Positions 6,550 to 12,772 of a DNA stretch of 12,772 nt are shown in pieces (position 1 is the first letter of the stretch; every line of letters starts with the position of its first letter). This DNA is from an uncultured Parabacteroides sp. (GTDB lineage: Bacteria > Bacteroidota > Bacteroidia > Bacteroidales > Tannerellaceae), in the NCBI GenBank assembly GCA_900541965.1, contig UQLN01000085.1:1-12772 (forward strand), in the 5' to 3' direction. Both the position numbers and the translations under genes were made by a program. The notes beneath the pieces are model-generated. The model was not told the origin of the DNA. It saw nothing but the letters and a program-made list of their open reading frames with translations, and did no database searches.

Positions 6550-7092
6550 ATGGCAACAAAAATTAGATTGCAAAGACACGGTCGTAAAAGCTATGCTTTT
6601 TACCAGATTGTAGTCGCAGACAGCAGGGCTCCACGTGATGGAAAGTTTATTGAAAGGATAGGTTCTTATAATCCGAACACTAATCCTGCTACAGTAGATT
6701 TGAACTTCGAAAGAGCTTTGTATTGGTTACAGGTAGGTGCACAACCTACAGACACTACTCGTAACATCCTTTCCCGTGAAGGTGTTTGCATGAAAAAACA
6801 CTTATTGGAAGGTGTTAAGAAAGGTGCTTTCGACGAAGCTACAGCAGAAGCTAAATTCGAAGCTTGGTTGAAAGGTAAACAAGCATCTTTACAGGCTGTA
6901 AAAGAAAAAGACAGTGAAGCTGCAAAAGCTGCTGCCAAAGCTCTTTTAGAAGCTGAAAAAGAAGCAAACAAGGCAAAAGCAGAGATCGTAGCTAAAAAGA
7001 AAGCAGAATTGGCAGCCGCTGAAGCTGCTAAGCAGGCCGAAGAAGCAGCTCCTACAGAAGAAGCAGCTCCGGCAACTGAAAGCGCTGAATAA
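6550..7092 (+). CDS. rpsP: 30S ribosomal protein bS16 with long C-terminal tail
   Basis: bS16 is an assembly protein of the small-subunit body. Residues 1 to about 80 are the conserved S16 fold: MATKIRLQRHGRK, then FYQIVVADSRAPRDGKFIERIGSYNP and a GAQPTDT motif near 63-69. The protein is 180 residues against about 80-90 in E. coli. The excess is a helical, low-complexity Ala/Glu/Lys tail from about residue 105, ending in an acidic Ala/Pro/Glu repeat. Such long tails are known in Bacteroidetes S16 and may be a lineage-specific rRNA or protein contact; its role is not established. The gene is monocistronic here: strong promoter at 6480-6510, terminator at 7113-7148. The usual rimM, trmD and rplS neighbours of other bacteria are absent. 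The start ATG at 6550 gives the canonical N-terminus. Confidence 0.98.
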   Translation: MATKIRLQRHGRKSYAFYQIVVADSRAPRDGKFIERIGSYNPNTNPATVDLNFERALYWLQVGAQPTDTTRNILSREGVCMKKHLLEGVKKGAFDEATAEAKFEAWLKGKQASLQAVKEKDSEAAKAAAKALLEAEKEANKAKAEIVAKKKAELAAAEAAKQAEEAAPTEEAAPATESAE

Positions 7093-7112
7093 TTCTCGCA
7101 ATGCCAAAATAG

Positions 7113-7148
7113 AAGGCCGTCTCTTTTCAGGGGCGGCCTTGTTATTTT
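7113..7148 (+). terminator. Rho-independent terminator of rpsP
   Basis: GC-rich arms AAGGCCG (7113-7119) and CGGCCTT (7134-7140) extend inward by five more pairs, two of them G-U, to a 4-nt loop. The tail TTGTTATTTT follows. It starts 20 bp after the rpsP stop codon. The complementary tail is also moderately T-rich, so weak activity on the other strand is possible. Confidence 0.88.
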
Positions 7149-7214
7149 AAAACATAGGTGTTTTGCATTCAAAACATATATGTTTTAAAATCAAAGCATA
7201 TATGTTTTGAATCT
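7149..7214. repeat. Three tandem 22-bp repeats, each centred on a palindrome
   Basis: Copies lie at 7149-7170, 7171-7192 and 7193-7214. The middle copy contains the perfect 16-bp palindrome AAAACATATATGTTTT; the third is AAAGCATATATGTTTT, and the first is AAAACATAGGTGTTTT. Each is followed by a 6-nt linker (GCATTC, AAAATC, GAATCT). In addition, 7167-7182 and 7197-7212 are a perfect 16-bp inverted repeat around a 14-nt loop, so the array can fold into one long hairpin. It lies between the convergent rpsP and lipoprotein genes, directly after the rpsP terminator. It could be a protein-binding array, a 3'-end structure of the lipoprotein mRNA or an intergenic repeat family; I cannot tell which. 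Confidence 0.85.
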
Positions 7215-7255
7215 ATGCCTAACAACCTTCATAATCGAAGCCACTATCTCCTTTT

Positions 7256-7654
7256 TCATTTAGCCCGGATTAAGGAAATTACAATCATCTCCCCGTCTCC
7301 ATCCCTGTCATATTCAAATACCAGCTTCTCCGTATTCTGTTGCAAGACATAAATAATCCATGCCTTCCCTCCCTCTTCATTTTTAGCATACATAATCATA
7401 TCTTTCCCATTATAGGTATAAGAACAATAATTTAAACCGGACTGGGCTGTTTCCGCCTCTCCGAAAAAGAAATGAGTTTCCGTTGCTATAAAATAAGGCG
7501 ACTTATTAAAGTCCGCAACCTGTTTTTCCTTATAAACCGCCCCTTCCACATGCCAGATTCCTGCAATCTTTGCATTGTCATTCTGCTTTTTGCTACATGC
7601 CATAAAACTCAGTCCCACCACAATCATCAATAAAATCTTACCCAATGTTCTCAT
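7256..7654 (-). CDS. Small lipoprotein, lipocalin-like, function unknown
   Basis: This 132-residue protein has a lipoprotein signal peptide: MRTLGK, hydrophobic core ILLMIVVGLSF and lipobox FMAC, giving lipidated Cys at residue 20. The residues after the Cys (SKKQND) lack the run of acidic residues seen in Bacteroides surface-export signals, so a periplasm-facing anchor is more likely. The mature part begins with AGIWHVEG, resembling the first strand of lipocalin-like domains (GxW), and continues as alternating strands (THFFFGEAE, YCSYTYNGKDMIMY, KLVFEYDRDGDGEMIVISL). A small beta-barrel binding or sensing protein is plausible. A DRDGDGE segment near 116-122 is acidic and Ca-loop-like, but too short to claim binding. 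I chose ATG 7652-7654; an in-frame TTG three codons upstream is possible. No clear promoter or terminator was found apart from the repeat array 41 bp downstream. Confidence 0.8.
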   Translation of the reverse strand: MRTLGKILLMIVVGLSFMACSKKQNDNAKIAGIWHVEGAVYKEKQVADFNKSPYFIATETHFFFGEAETAQSGLNYCSYTYNGKDMIMYAKNEEGGKAWIIYVLQQNTEKLVFEYDRDGDGEMIVISLIRAK

Positions 7655-8028
7655 TCCGGACAATACTTTTGCTAACCGTTTCCTTCAGAAAGCAGATTAT
7701 ACATTAAATAAAAGAAAAGCGAGGAAACTACACGATACAATTGAGAATATATCTAAAAAACACTCTTCTGTCACACACACTTTATAAGGATGTAAATCTA
7801 AATAAAAAACATTCAACCCCGACAAACAATCGATAAAATCCGCATGGCAAAAGAGTTTTTTAACCTTCTGACGGGAAATGACAATGTGTCTCCACTCTGT
7901 AATATTGTCATAAAAACAAGGTTGTTTAATTACCCGATTCCAATATGGCACTTATTTTGCATAGCCTGTTATGATTGCAAACAAAAATAGATTTTATCGA
8001 TTAACTATAAAAATATAAATATTTGATT
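7655..8028. other. 374-bp divergent intergenic region upstream of htpG, with inverted repeats
   Basis: This gap between the lipoprotein and htpG starts is AT-rich and long for the window. I see no convincing gene in it. It holds a perfect 13-bp inverted repeat with arms 7828-7840 and 7990-8002, whose second arm ends 26 bp before the htpG ATG, and inside it an 8-bp inverted repeat ATGACAAT/ATTGTCAT (7878-7885 and 7904-7911, 18-bp spacer). No full TTTG-N19-TAnnTTTG promoter is present before htpG; TATGATTG at 7969-7976 (one mismatch) is the closest -7-like sequence. The arms could be regulator sites for the stress-related htpG gene, but that is inference. Confidence 0.6.
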
Positions 8029-10080
8029 ATGAGCAAGCAAGGAAACATTGGTGTTACCAGTGAGAACATCTTCCCGATTATCAAGAAATTTTTGTACAGT
8101 GACCACGAAATTTTCCTTCGTGAATTAGTGTCCAATGCCGTAGATGCCACACAGAAATTAAAGACATTGGCATCAGTCGGTGAATTTAAAGGAGAACTGG
8201 GAGACCTGACAGTTCGTGTCAGCTTCGATGACAAAATAATCAAAATATCCGATCGCGGTATTGGTATGACTGCCGAAGAAATCGACAAGTATATTAACCA
8301 GATCGCTTTCTCCGGTGCTGAAGAATTCGTTCAGAAATATAAAAACGATGCAGCAGCTATCATCGGCCACTTCGGACTTGGTTTCTATTCTTCTTTCATG
8401 GTATCAAAGAAGGTTGAAATCGTTACCAAATCTTATAAAGAAGGAGCTGTTCCTATGAAATGGAGTTGTGATGGTACTCCTGAATACACTTTGGAAGAAA
8501 CTGACAAAGCAGACCGTGGAACAGACATCATTCTTTACATCGATGATGAAAACAAAGACTTCCTGAATAAGGACAAACTGAACGGGCTGCTGACTAAATA
8601 TTGCCGCTACTTGCCTGTTCCTATCGCTTTCGGGAAAAAACAGGAATGGAAAGATGGCAAATATGTAGACACTGACGAAGATAATATCATCAACGACGTA
8701 CAACCGGCATGGGTTCGTAAACCTGCCGATATGAAAGATGAAGATTATAAGAAGTTCTACCGCGAGCTGTATCCAATGGCAGAAGAACCGTTGTTCTGGA
8801 TTCACCTGAATGTAGATTATCCGTTCCATTTGACCGGTATCTTATATTTCCCGCGCATCAAGAGTAACATGGACTTGCATCGTAACAAAATCCAGTTATA
8901 TAGCAACCAGGTATTCGTTACCGATTCTGTAGAAGGCATCGTTCCGGAATTCCTGACATTGCTGCATGGTGTACTCGATTCTCCGGATATTCCTTTGAAC
9001 GTTTCCCGTTCATATCTGCAAAGCGACCAGAATGTGAAGAAGATTTCCAACCATATCACTAAAAAGGTTGCCGACAGATTGGAAGAAATCTTTAAATCAG
9101 ACCGTTCTCAGTTCGAAGAAAAATGGGATAGCCTGAAACTTTTCATCCAGTATGGCATGTTGAGCGAAGAGAAATTCTACGACCGTGCGGCCAAATTCGC
9201 TTTATTGAAAGATGTAGACGGTAAATATTACATACTGGAAGAATACAAAACGCTGACAGAAACCAACCAGACGGACAAAGATGGTAATCTGATTTACTTA
9301 TATACAACCAATGCAAACGACCAGTACAGCTATATTCAGGCAGCTAAAGACAAAGCCTATAGCGTTCTGATTATGGATGGACAGTTGGATGTACATGCTA
9401 TCAGCCAGTTCGAACAGAAATTTGAGAAAACTCGTTTTGTTCGTGTAGACAGCGATACTATCGATAACCTGATACGTAAGAGTGATGCCGGTCAGGTAAC
9501 ACTGGATGAAGATCAGAAGACTGCTTTACAGGAAATATTCAAGAGCCAGTTGCCGAAAATAGAAAAAACTGATTTCTATGTAACTTTTGAAGCTCTCGGA
9601 GCAAGCTCTAATCCGGTTATGCTAACACAAAGCGAATACATGCGCCGTATGCGTGAAATGTCTGCCATGCAACCAGGCATGTCTTTCTATGGTGAAATGC
9701 CGGACAACTACAACCTGGTACTGAACACAGACCACGAACTGGTTAAACAAGTGCTTGCCGATGAAGAAAAGACCTGTACAGAAAAGCTGAAACCCATCCT
9801 GGATGACCTGAAAGGGTGGAAAACTCGTCAGAGCGATCTGCGTGAAGCCCAGGGAAAGAAGAAGGAAGAAGAAATTACTTCTGCTGAAAAAGAAGATATG
9901 ACCAATACGAATAAAAAGGTAGACGAACTGGCAGCTCAACGCGATGCGATCCTTGCTGAATATGCAAGCGGCAACAAAGTAATCAGCCAGCTTATCGACC
10001 TTGCCTTACTGGCCAACGGCATGTTGAAAGGAGAAGCTTTAAGCCAATTCATCAAACGCAGTGTACAGATGATCGGTTAA
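8029..10080 (+). CDS. htpG: Molecular chaperone HtpG (bacterial Hsp90)
   Basis: HtpG is the cytosolic ATP-dependent Hsp90 chaperone. The N-terminal GHKL ATPase domain is complete: FLRELVSNAVDA (29-40; E32 catalytic, N36 Mg-binding), DRGIGM (75-80, D75 adenine contact) and GHFGLGFYS (113-121) with the ATP lid before it, then RGTDIIL. The middle domain has PLFWIHLNVDYPFHLTGILYFP-type sequence and the NVSRSYLQSD loop, with the Arg that contacts the ATP phosphate. The C-terminal dimerisation domain includes SEYMRRM. The protein is 683 residues against 624 in E. coli; the extra length is mostly in a charged segment late in the C-terminal domain (about residues 600-645, rich in Lys and Glu), usual for Bacteroidetes. 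ATG 8029 is preferred over an in-frame TTG two codons upstream. It is monocistronic, closed by a strong terminator at 10119-10162. Confidence 0.97.
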   Translation: MSKQGNIGVTSENIFPIIKKFLYSDHEIFLRELVSNAVDATQKLKTLASVGEFKGELGDLTVRVSFDDKIIKISDRGIGMTAEEIDKYINQIAFSGAEEFVQKYKNDAAAIIGHFGLGFYSSFMVSKKVEIVTKSYKEGAVPMKWSCDGTPEYTLEETDKADRGTDIILYIDDENKDFLNKDKLNGLLTKYCRYLPVPIAFGKKQEWKDGKYVDTDEDNIINDVQPAWVRKPADMKDEDYKKFYRELYPMAEEPLFWIHLNVDYPFHLTGILYFPRIKSNMDLHRNKIQLYSNQVFVTDSVEGIVPEFLTLLHGVLDSPDIPLNVSRSYLQSDQNVKKISNHITKKVADRLEEIFKSDRSQFEEKWDSLKLFIQYGMLSEEKFYDRAAKFALLKDVDGKYYILEEYKTLTETNQTDKDGNLIYLYTTNANDQYSYIQAAKDKAYSVLIMDGQLDVHAISQFEQKFEKTRFVRVDSDTIDNLIRKSDAGQVTLDEDQKTALQEIFKSQLPKIEKTDFYVTFEALGASSNPVMLTQSEYMRRMREMSAMQPGMSFYGEMPDNYNLVLNTDHELVKQVLADEEKTCTEKLKPILDDLKGWKTRQSDLREAQGKKKEEEITSAEKEDMTNTNKKVDELAAQRDAILAEYASGNKVISQLIDLALLANGMLKGEALSQFIKRSVQMIG

Positions 10081-10118
10081 TCTCCCGATAGATTAAAGCA
10101 TATCTACAACTTAAATAT

Positions 10119-10162
10119 ACAGAGCGAAACGAACCTTACCGGTTCATTTCGCTCTGTTTTTT
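10119..10162 (+). terminator. Rho-independent terminator of htpG
   Basis: Arms 10119-10135 and 10141-10157 (17 nt each) are complementary with one mismatch around a TTACC loop. Six T residues (10157-10162) follow. It starts 39 bp after the htpG stop codon. Confidence 0.92.
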
Positions 10163-10184
10163 ATTTCTATATCACAAAAGCCGT

Positions 10185-10234
10185 AAAGCAGTCATCTTTT
10201 GAACCAATTTACCCAAAAGAAGATTGTCTGCTTT
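10185..10234 (+). other. Second stem-loop between htpG and the patatin gene
   Basis: AAAGCAG (10185-10191) pairs perfectly with CTGCTTT (10228-10234), and inner segments CATC...TTTTG and CAAAA...GATTG extend the stem with a bulge. The tail TTATTCTATATTT is only weakly T-rich. It might be a backup terminator or leader structure; no gene can be assigned. Confidence 0.4.
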
Positions 10235-10282
10235 TATTCTATATTTAACACTCACAAAATCAAATAGACTGAAAAATATATT

Positions 10283-10290
10283 TATTTTTG
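10283..10290 (+). promoter_or_regulatory. Candidate -7 box of the patatin-family gene
   Basis: TATTTTTG matches TAnnTTTG 27 bp upstream of the chosen ATG. No -33 TTG lies at the usual distance. If real, it excludes the in-frame TTG at 10288-10290, which forms its last three bases, as a start codon. Confidence 0.45.
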
Positions 10291-10317
10291 AATTTAAATA
10301 AGAGAATCAAAATTATT

Positions 10318-12639
10318 ATGAGGAAAATAGCTGTATTTACAGTCTTGTTTTTTATCTGTTTACATAGTATACATGCTCAAAAAGTAGGCCTGGTATTAAG
10401 CGGAGGCGGCGCAAAGGGAGCTGCACACATCGGAGTAATCAAAGCATTGGAAGACAATAATATTCCCATCGATTATATAACAGGGACCTCGGCCGGGGCC
10501 ATTGTAGGCAGTTTATATGCCATGGGGTATACACCCGAAGAAATGTTAGAACTGATGCTTTCGGAAGAATTCGGCTACTGGCAAACCGGGACTGTAGAGA
10601 ATGAATATAAATATTACTTTAAAAGGCCCGACCCAACTCCGGAGTTCGGTCACTTCTCTATAGATATGACGGATTCTCTGCAAGTGAAAGCGAACTTCCT
10701 ACCTCAGAGTCTGATTAATCCTATTCAGATGAATCAGGCATTTATGGCTCTTTATTCGCAGGCGACAGCAAAAGCCGGATGGAATTTCGATAATCTGTTT
10801 GTTCCTTTCCGCAGTGTAGCTTCCGATATTTATAGTAAAAAAGCTATCATATTTAAGAATGGAGACTTAGGGGATGCCGTACGTGCATCCATGACTTTCC
10901 CTTTCTTCTTCCAGCCTATATGGAAAGACAGTATACCCTTGTTTGATGGAGGTATTTATGACAACTTCCCGGTAGGGCCGATGAAAGATGCGTTTCATCC
11001 TGACTTTATTTTCGGTTCCGCTGTTGCAGGAGGTAATCAAAAACCGTCTTCCAGTCCGTATAACCAGCTTGAAACAATGATTATGCAGAAAACTGAATAC
11101 GATGTTCCTGAAGATGAAGGAATGATGATAAAGTTCAAGTTTTCCAATGTCTCTTTACTGGACTTCCAGAAAGCACGTGAACTTATGGATATCGGATACA
11201 AACGGACTATGGCTATGATGGATTCCATTAAGTCGCGTATTCCACGCCGGGTCGAACTCAGTGAAGTTAGCAAACGCCGGGAAAATTACAAAAGAGGTTT
11301 GCCTCCTCTGATATTCCAGAACATCTATGTAACAGGGGTTAGTGAATCGCAACGTAAATATATCGAGTCGCAGCTCCACCGCGACATCAACCATGAGTTT
11401 ACAATGGAAGACTTTAAGCGGGCCTATTTCAAAATGCTGACTTATTCGAAAATCAAAGAAATTATGCCTCATGCCGTGTACAACCGGAAAGAAAAGAAAT
11501 TCGACCTCTATCTGGATGTTAAGATGCGGGAAGAAATAAAAGTTTCATTCGGAGGTAATGTGTCTTCCTATCAGGCAAATCAGTTATTCATAGGATTAGG
11601 CTACCAATATCTGGGACGCTTTGCGGCTGATGTAAACTCTGACTTTCAGGTCGGTAATGCTTTTAGCGGGGTTATGCTAAACGGGCGTCTTTACCTGCAA
11701 ACTAAAATACCTACTTATCTGAATTGGCAAGGGGTATTCTCCGACAGGAAATTTTCGGAAAGCCAATCTTTATTCTATGAAGATGTATTACCTGCTTTTA
11801 TTAAGCAAAAAGAGTTATATACAAAATTTAAACTGGGCTTTCCTTTCCTGAACCGTGCAAAAGCGGAAATCGGATTTGCTTACGGACGTCTAAACGACTA
11901 TTATCTGCAGACATCTAATTTGCCTTTTCAGAATGTAACGTTCGACCATAGCTGGTACGACTTGTTTAGCGGATCACTTAGCATAGAACAAAACTCACTG
12001 AACTATAAACAATTCCCCACTGCCGGAAAAAAACAATTCCTGATAGCACAGTATGTCACTGGGATAGAAGAATACTCTCCTTCCCCTACCAGTAATCCTG
12101 ACGGAAAAGAATATGGGAAAACCACCCACAGCTGGCTACAGATGAAAGGGGTATGGGAACAATACAAATCATTCACCCCACGGCTAAGTCTGGGTATAAC
12201 CGGAGAATTTGTTATCTCCAGCAAAAACCTGATGAATAACTATACGGCATCGGTCCTGCAGGCTCCGGCATTTACACCTACGCCACACAGCCAAATTATA
12301 TTCAATGAGGCATTCCGGGCAAACCAGTATGTAGCTGCAGGTATAACTCCTATTTGGAAATTCAGCAAGCTGCTTCATTTACGGCTGGGATTATATGGTT
12401 TCGCTCCTCTGTATGAGATAAAGAAGGAAGAATATATTACTGATAATTCCTATATGGCTCTCCCCTATTATGGAAAATTCCTGAAATCATTCCAATACAT
12501 GGGAGAAGCAGCATTAGTTTTGCACCTTCCGTTTGCTTCCATCAGTTTATATGCAAACGGATATAGTTATCCATCCAAAAATTTTAATTTCGGCTTAAAT
12601 ATTGGTTATCTGATCTTTAATCCTAAAATGTTAGATTAA
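10318..12639 (+). CDS. Outer-membrane patatin-like phospholipase with POTRA and barrel domains
   Basis: This 773-residue protein has three parts after a signal peptide (1-20, cleavage near IHA-Q21). (1) The patatin hydrolase starts at once: VLSGGGAKGAAHIGV (26-40) is the oxyanion-hole glycine loop, GTSAG (56-60) holds nucleophile S58 and DGG (210-212) holds dyad residue D210, so the enzyme should be active on lipid esters. (2) A POTRA-like segment follows at about 335-410 (IYVTGVSESQRKYIESQL...). (3) About 415-773 has the Tyr/Gly/Phe-rich alternating pattern of a beta-barrel, ending near GYLIFNP. This order matches the bacterial-surface-antigen/type Vd arrangement of Pseudomonas PlpD; whether the patatin is exported or stays periplasmic is not readable. 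ATG 10318 gives a proper signal peptide. The gene stands alone after the htpG terminator, and no terminator is evident before the tRNA-Arg promoter. Confidence 0.92.
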   Translation: MRKIAVFTVLFFICLHSIHAQKVGLVLSGGGAKGAAHIGVIKALEDNNIPIDYITGTSAGAIVGSLYAMGYTPEEMLELMLSEEFGYWQTGTVENEYKYYFKRPDPTPEFGHFSIDMTDSLQVKANFLPQSLINPIQMNQAFMALYSQATAKAGWNFDNLFVPFRSVASDIYSKKAIIFKNGDLGDAVRASMTFPFFFQPIWKDSIPLFDGGIYDNFPVGPMKDAFHPDFIFGSAVAGGNQKPSSSPYNQLETMIMQKTEYDVPEDEGMMIKFKFSNVSLLDFQKARELMDIGYKRTMAMMDSIKSRIPRRVELSEVSKRRENYKRGLPPLIFQNIYVTGVSESQRKYIESQLHRDINHEFTMEDFKRAYFKMLTYSKIKEIMPHAVYNRKEKKFDLYLDVKMREEIKVSFGGNVSSYQANQLFIGLGYQYLGRFAADVNSDFQVGNAFSGVMLNGRLYLQTKIPTYLNWQGVFSDRKFSESQSLFYEDVLPAFIKQKELYTKFKLGFPFLNRAKAEIGFAYGRLNDYYLQTSNLPFQNVTFDHSWYDLFSGSLSIEQNSLNYKQFPTAGKKQFLIAQYVTGIEEYSPSPTSNPDGKEYGKTTHSWLQMKGVWEQYKSFTPRLSLGITGEFVISSKNLMNNYTASVLQAPAFTPTPHSQIIFNEAFRANQYVAAGITPIWKFSKLLHLRLGLYGFAPLYEIKKEEYITDNSYMALPYYGKFLKSFQYMGEAALVLHLPFASISLYANGYSYPSKNFNFGLNIGYLIFNPKMLD

Positions 12640-12663
12640 GCTAAAAAAAGAGAACGGAAAGGC

Positions 12664-12693
12664 TTGTATGTTTTAAAAAATATACTACCTTTG
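12664..12693 (+). promoter_or_regulatory. Bacteroidetes-type promoter of tRNA-Arg
   Basis: TTG (12664-12666), a 19-bp spacer and TACCTTTG (12686-12693) match the consensus. The mature tRNA begins 22 bp after the -7 box. The sequence from the -7 box onward matches the tRNA-Lys promoter region at 24 of 28 bases. Confidence 0.85.
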
Positions 12694-12714
12694 CACTCGC
12701 AATCAAGAAATAAT

Positions 12715-12772
12715 GGCCGCGTAGCTCAACTGAATAGAGTAGCTGACTACGGATCAGCCGGTTACAGGTTTG
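12715..12772 (+). tRNA. tRNA-Arg(ACG), 5' part, cut by the window edge
   Basis: The visible 58 nt contain the acceptor strand GGCCGCG, the D-arm (AGCTC...GAGT), the anticodon stem GCTGA/TCAGC around loop CTACGGA (anticodon ACG, normally deaminated to ICG for CGU/CGC/CGA codons), the variable region and the beginning of the T-arm (CAGG-TTTG). The remaining T-arm half and 3' acceptor strand lie beyond the window. Nothing visible suggests a pseudogene. Confidence 0.95.

Noticed and set aside
6666..7172. 168-codon minus-strand open frame opposite rpsP
   Set aside because: It is caused by the Ala/Glu/Lys codon bias of the S16 tail, and its own start would lie beyond the rpsP terminator.
7697..7951. 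84-codon minus-strand open frame in the htpG upstream gap
   Set aside because: No hydrophobic or domain pattern, a composition like AT-rich non-coding DNA (Cys, Phe, Ile), and overlap with the inverted repeats. A small unknown gene cannot be fully excluded.
1..12772. CRISPR array, toxin-antitoxin pair, phage genes, polysaccharide-utilisation (susC/susD) genes or defence system
   Set aside because: None is visible. The only tandem repeat array (7149-7214) has three contiguous units without unique spacers and no cas genes nearby.

Overview
The window reads as ordinary chromosomal DNA of a Bacteroidales bacterium (Bacteroides/Parabacteroides-like). Evidence for this: moderately AT-rich sequence; repeated TAnnTTTG promoter -7 boxes, three of them with a TTG/TTTG -33 box 19 bp upstream; start codons without strong Shine-Dalgarno sequences; a ~180-residue ribosomal protein S16 with a long Ala/Glu/Lys tail; a ~680-residue HtpG; a DUF3943 protein; and a patatin-POTRA-barrel outer-membrane protein. 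Species cannot be fixed from sequence alone.

Layout. Positions 1-154 have no confident gene but hold what looks like the 3' end of a tRNA-Ser (TTCGA loop plus TCTCTCC-G acceptor end) without its 5' part, followed by a strong palindromic terminator. This may be the scar (attR) of an element integrated into a tRNA-Ser gene lying left of the window. Next come two near-identical tRNA-Lys(CUU) genes on the minus strand with their own promoter and terminator. A minus-strand cluster follows: a TRIC/YadS-type membrane channel, a cytosolic type I asparaginase and a WalJ/YycJ-like metallo-beta-lactamase-fold protein, spaced 21 and 30 bp apart, with an extra promoter before the asparaginase. On the plus strand follows a DUF3943 outer-membrane-type protein, whose stop codon overlaps that of a convergent minus-strand ABC-F ATPase gene. 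A divergent promoter region separates the ABC-F gene from rpsP, which ends in a classical terminator. Just beyond is a compact array of three 22-bp palindromic repeats. A small minus-strand lipoprotein, a 374-bp intergenic region with two inverted repeats, htpG with a strong terminator, the patatin-family outer-membrane gene and the 5' part of a tRNA-Arg(ACG) gene complete the window.

How the genes relate. Most are housekeeping functions: translation (tRNA-Lys, tRNA-Arg, S16, an ABC-F protein acting on ribosomes), protein folding (HtpG), amino-acid metabolism (asparaginase) and cell envelope (DUF3943, lipoprotein, patatin-barrel protein). The tRNA-Lys, rpsP and tRNA-Arg promoters share almost the same sequence from the -7 box into the presumed start of the transcript, suggesting common control of translation genes. 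I see no CRISPR array, no complete mobile element and no multi-gene system that looks undescribed. The most intriguing non-coding signals are the 22-bp repeat array after rpsP, the tRNA-Ser-like remnant at the left edge and the inverted repeats upstream of htpG.
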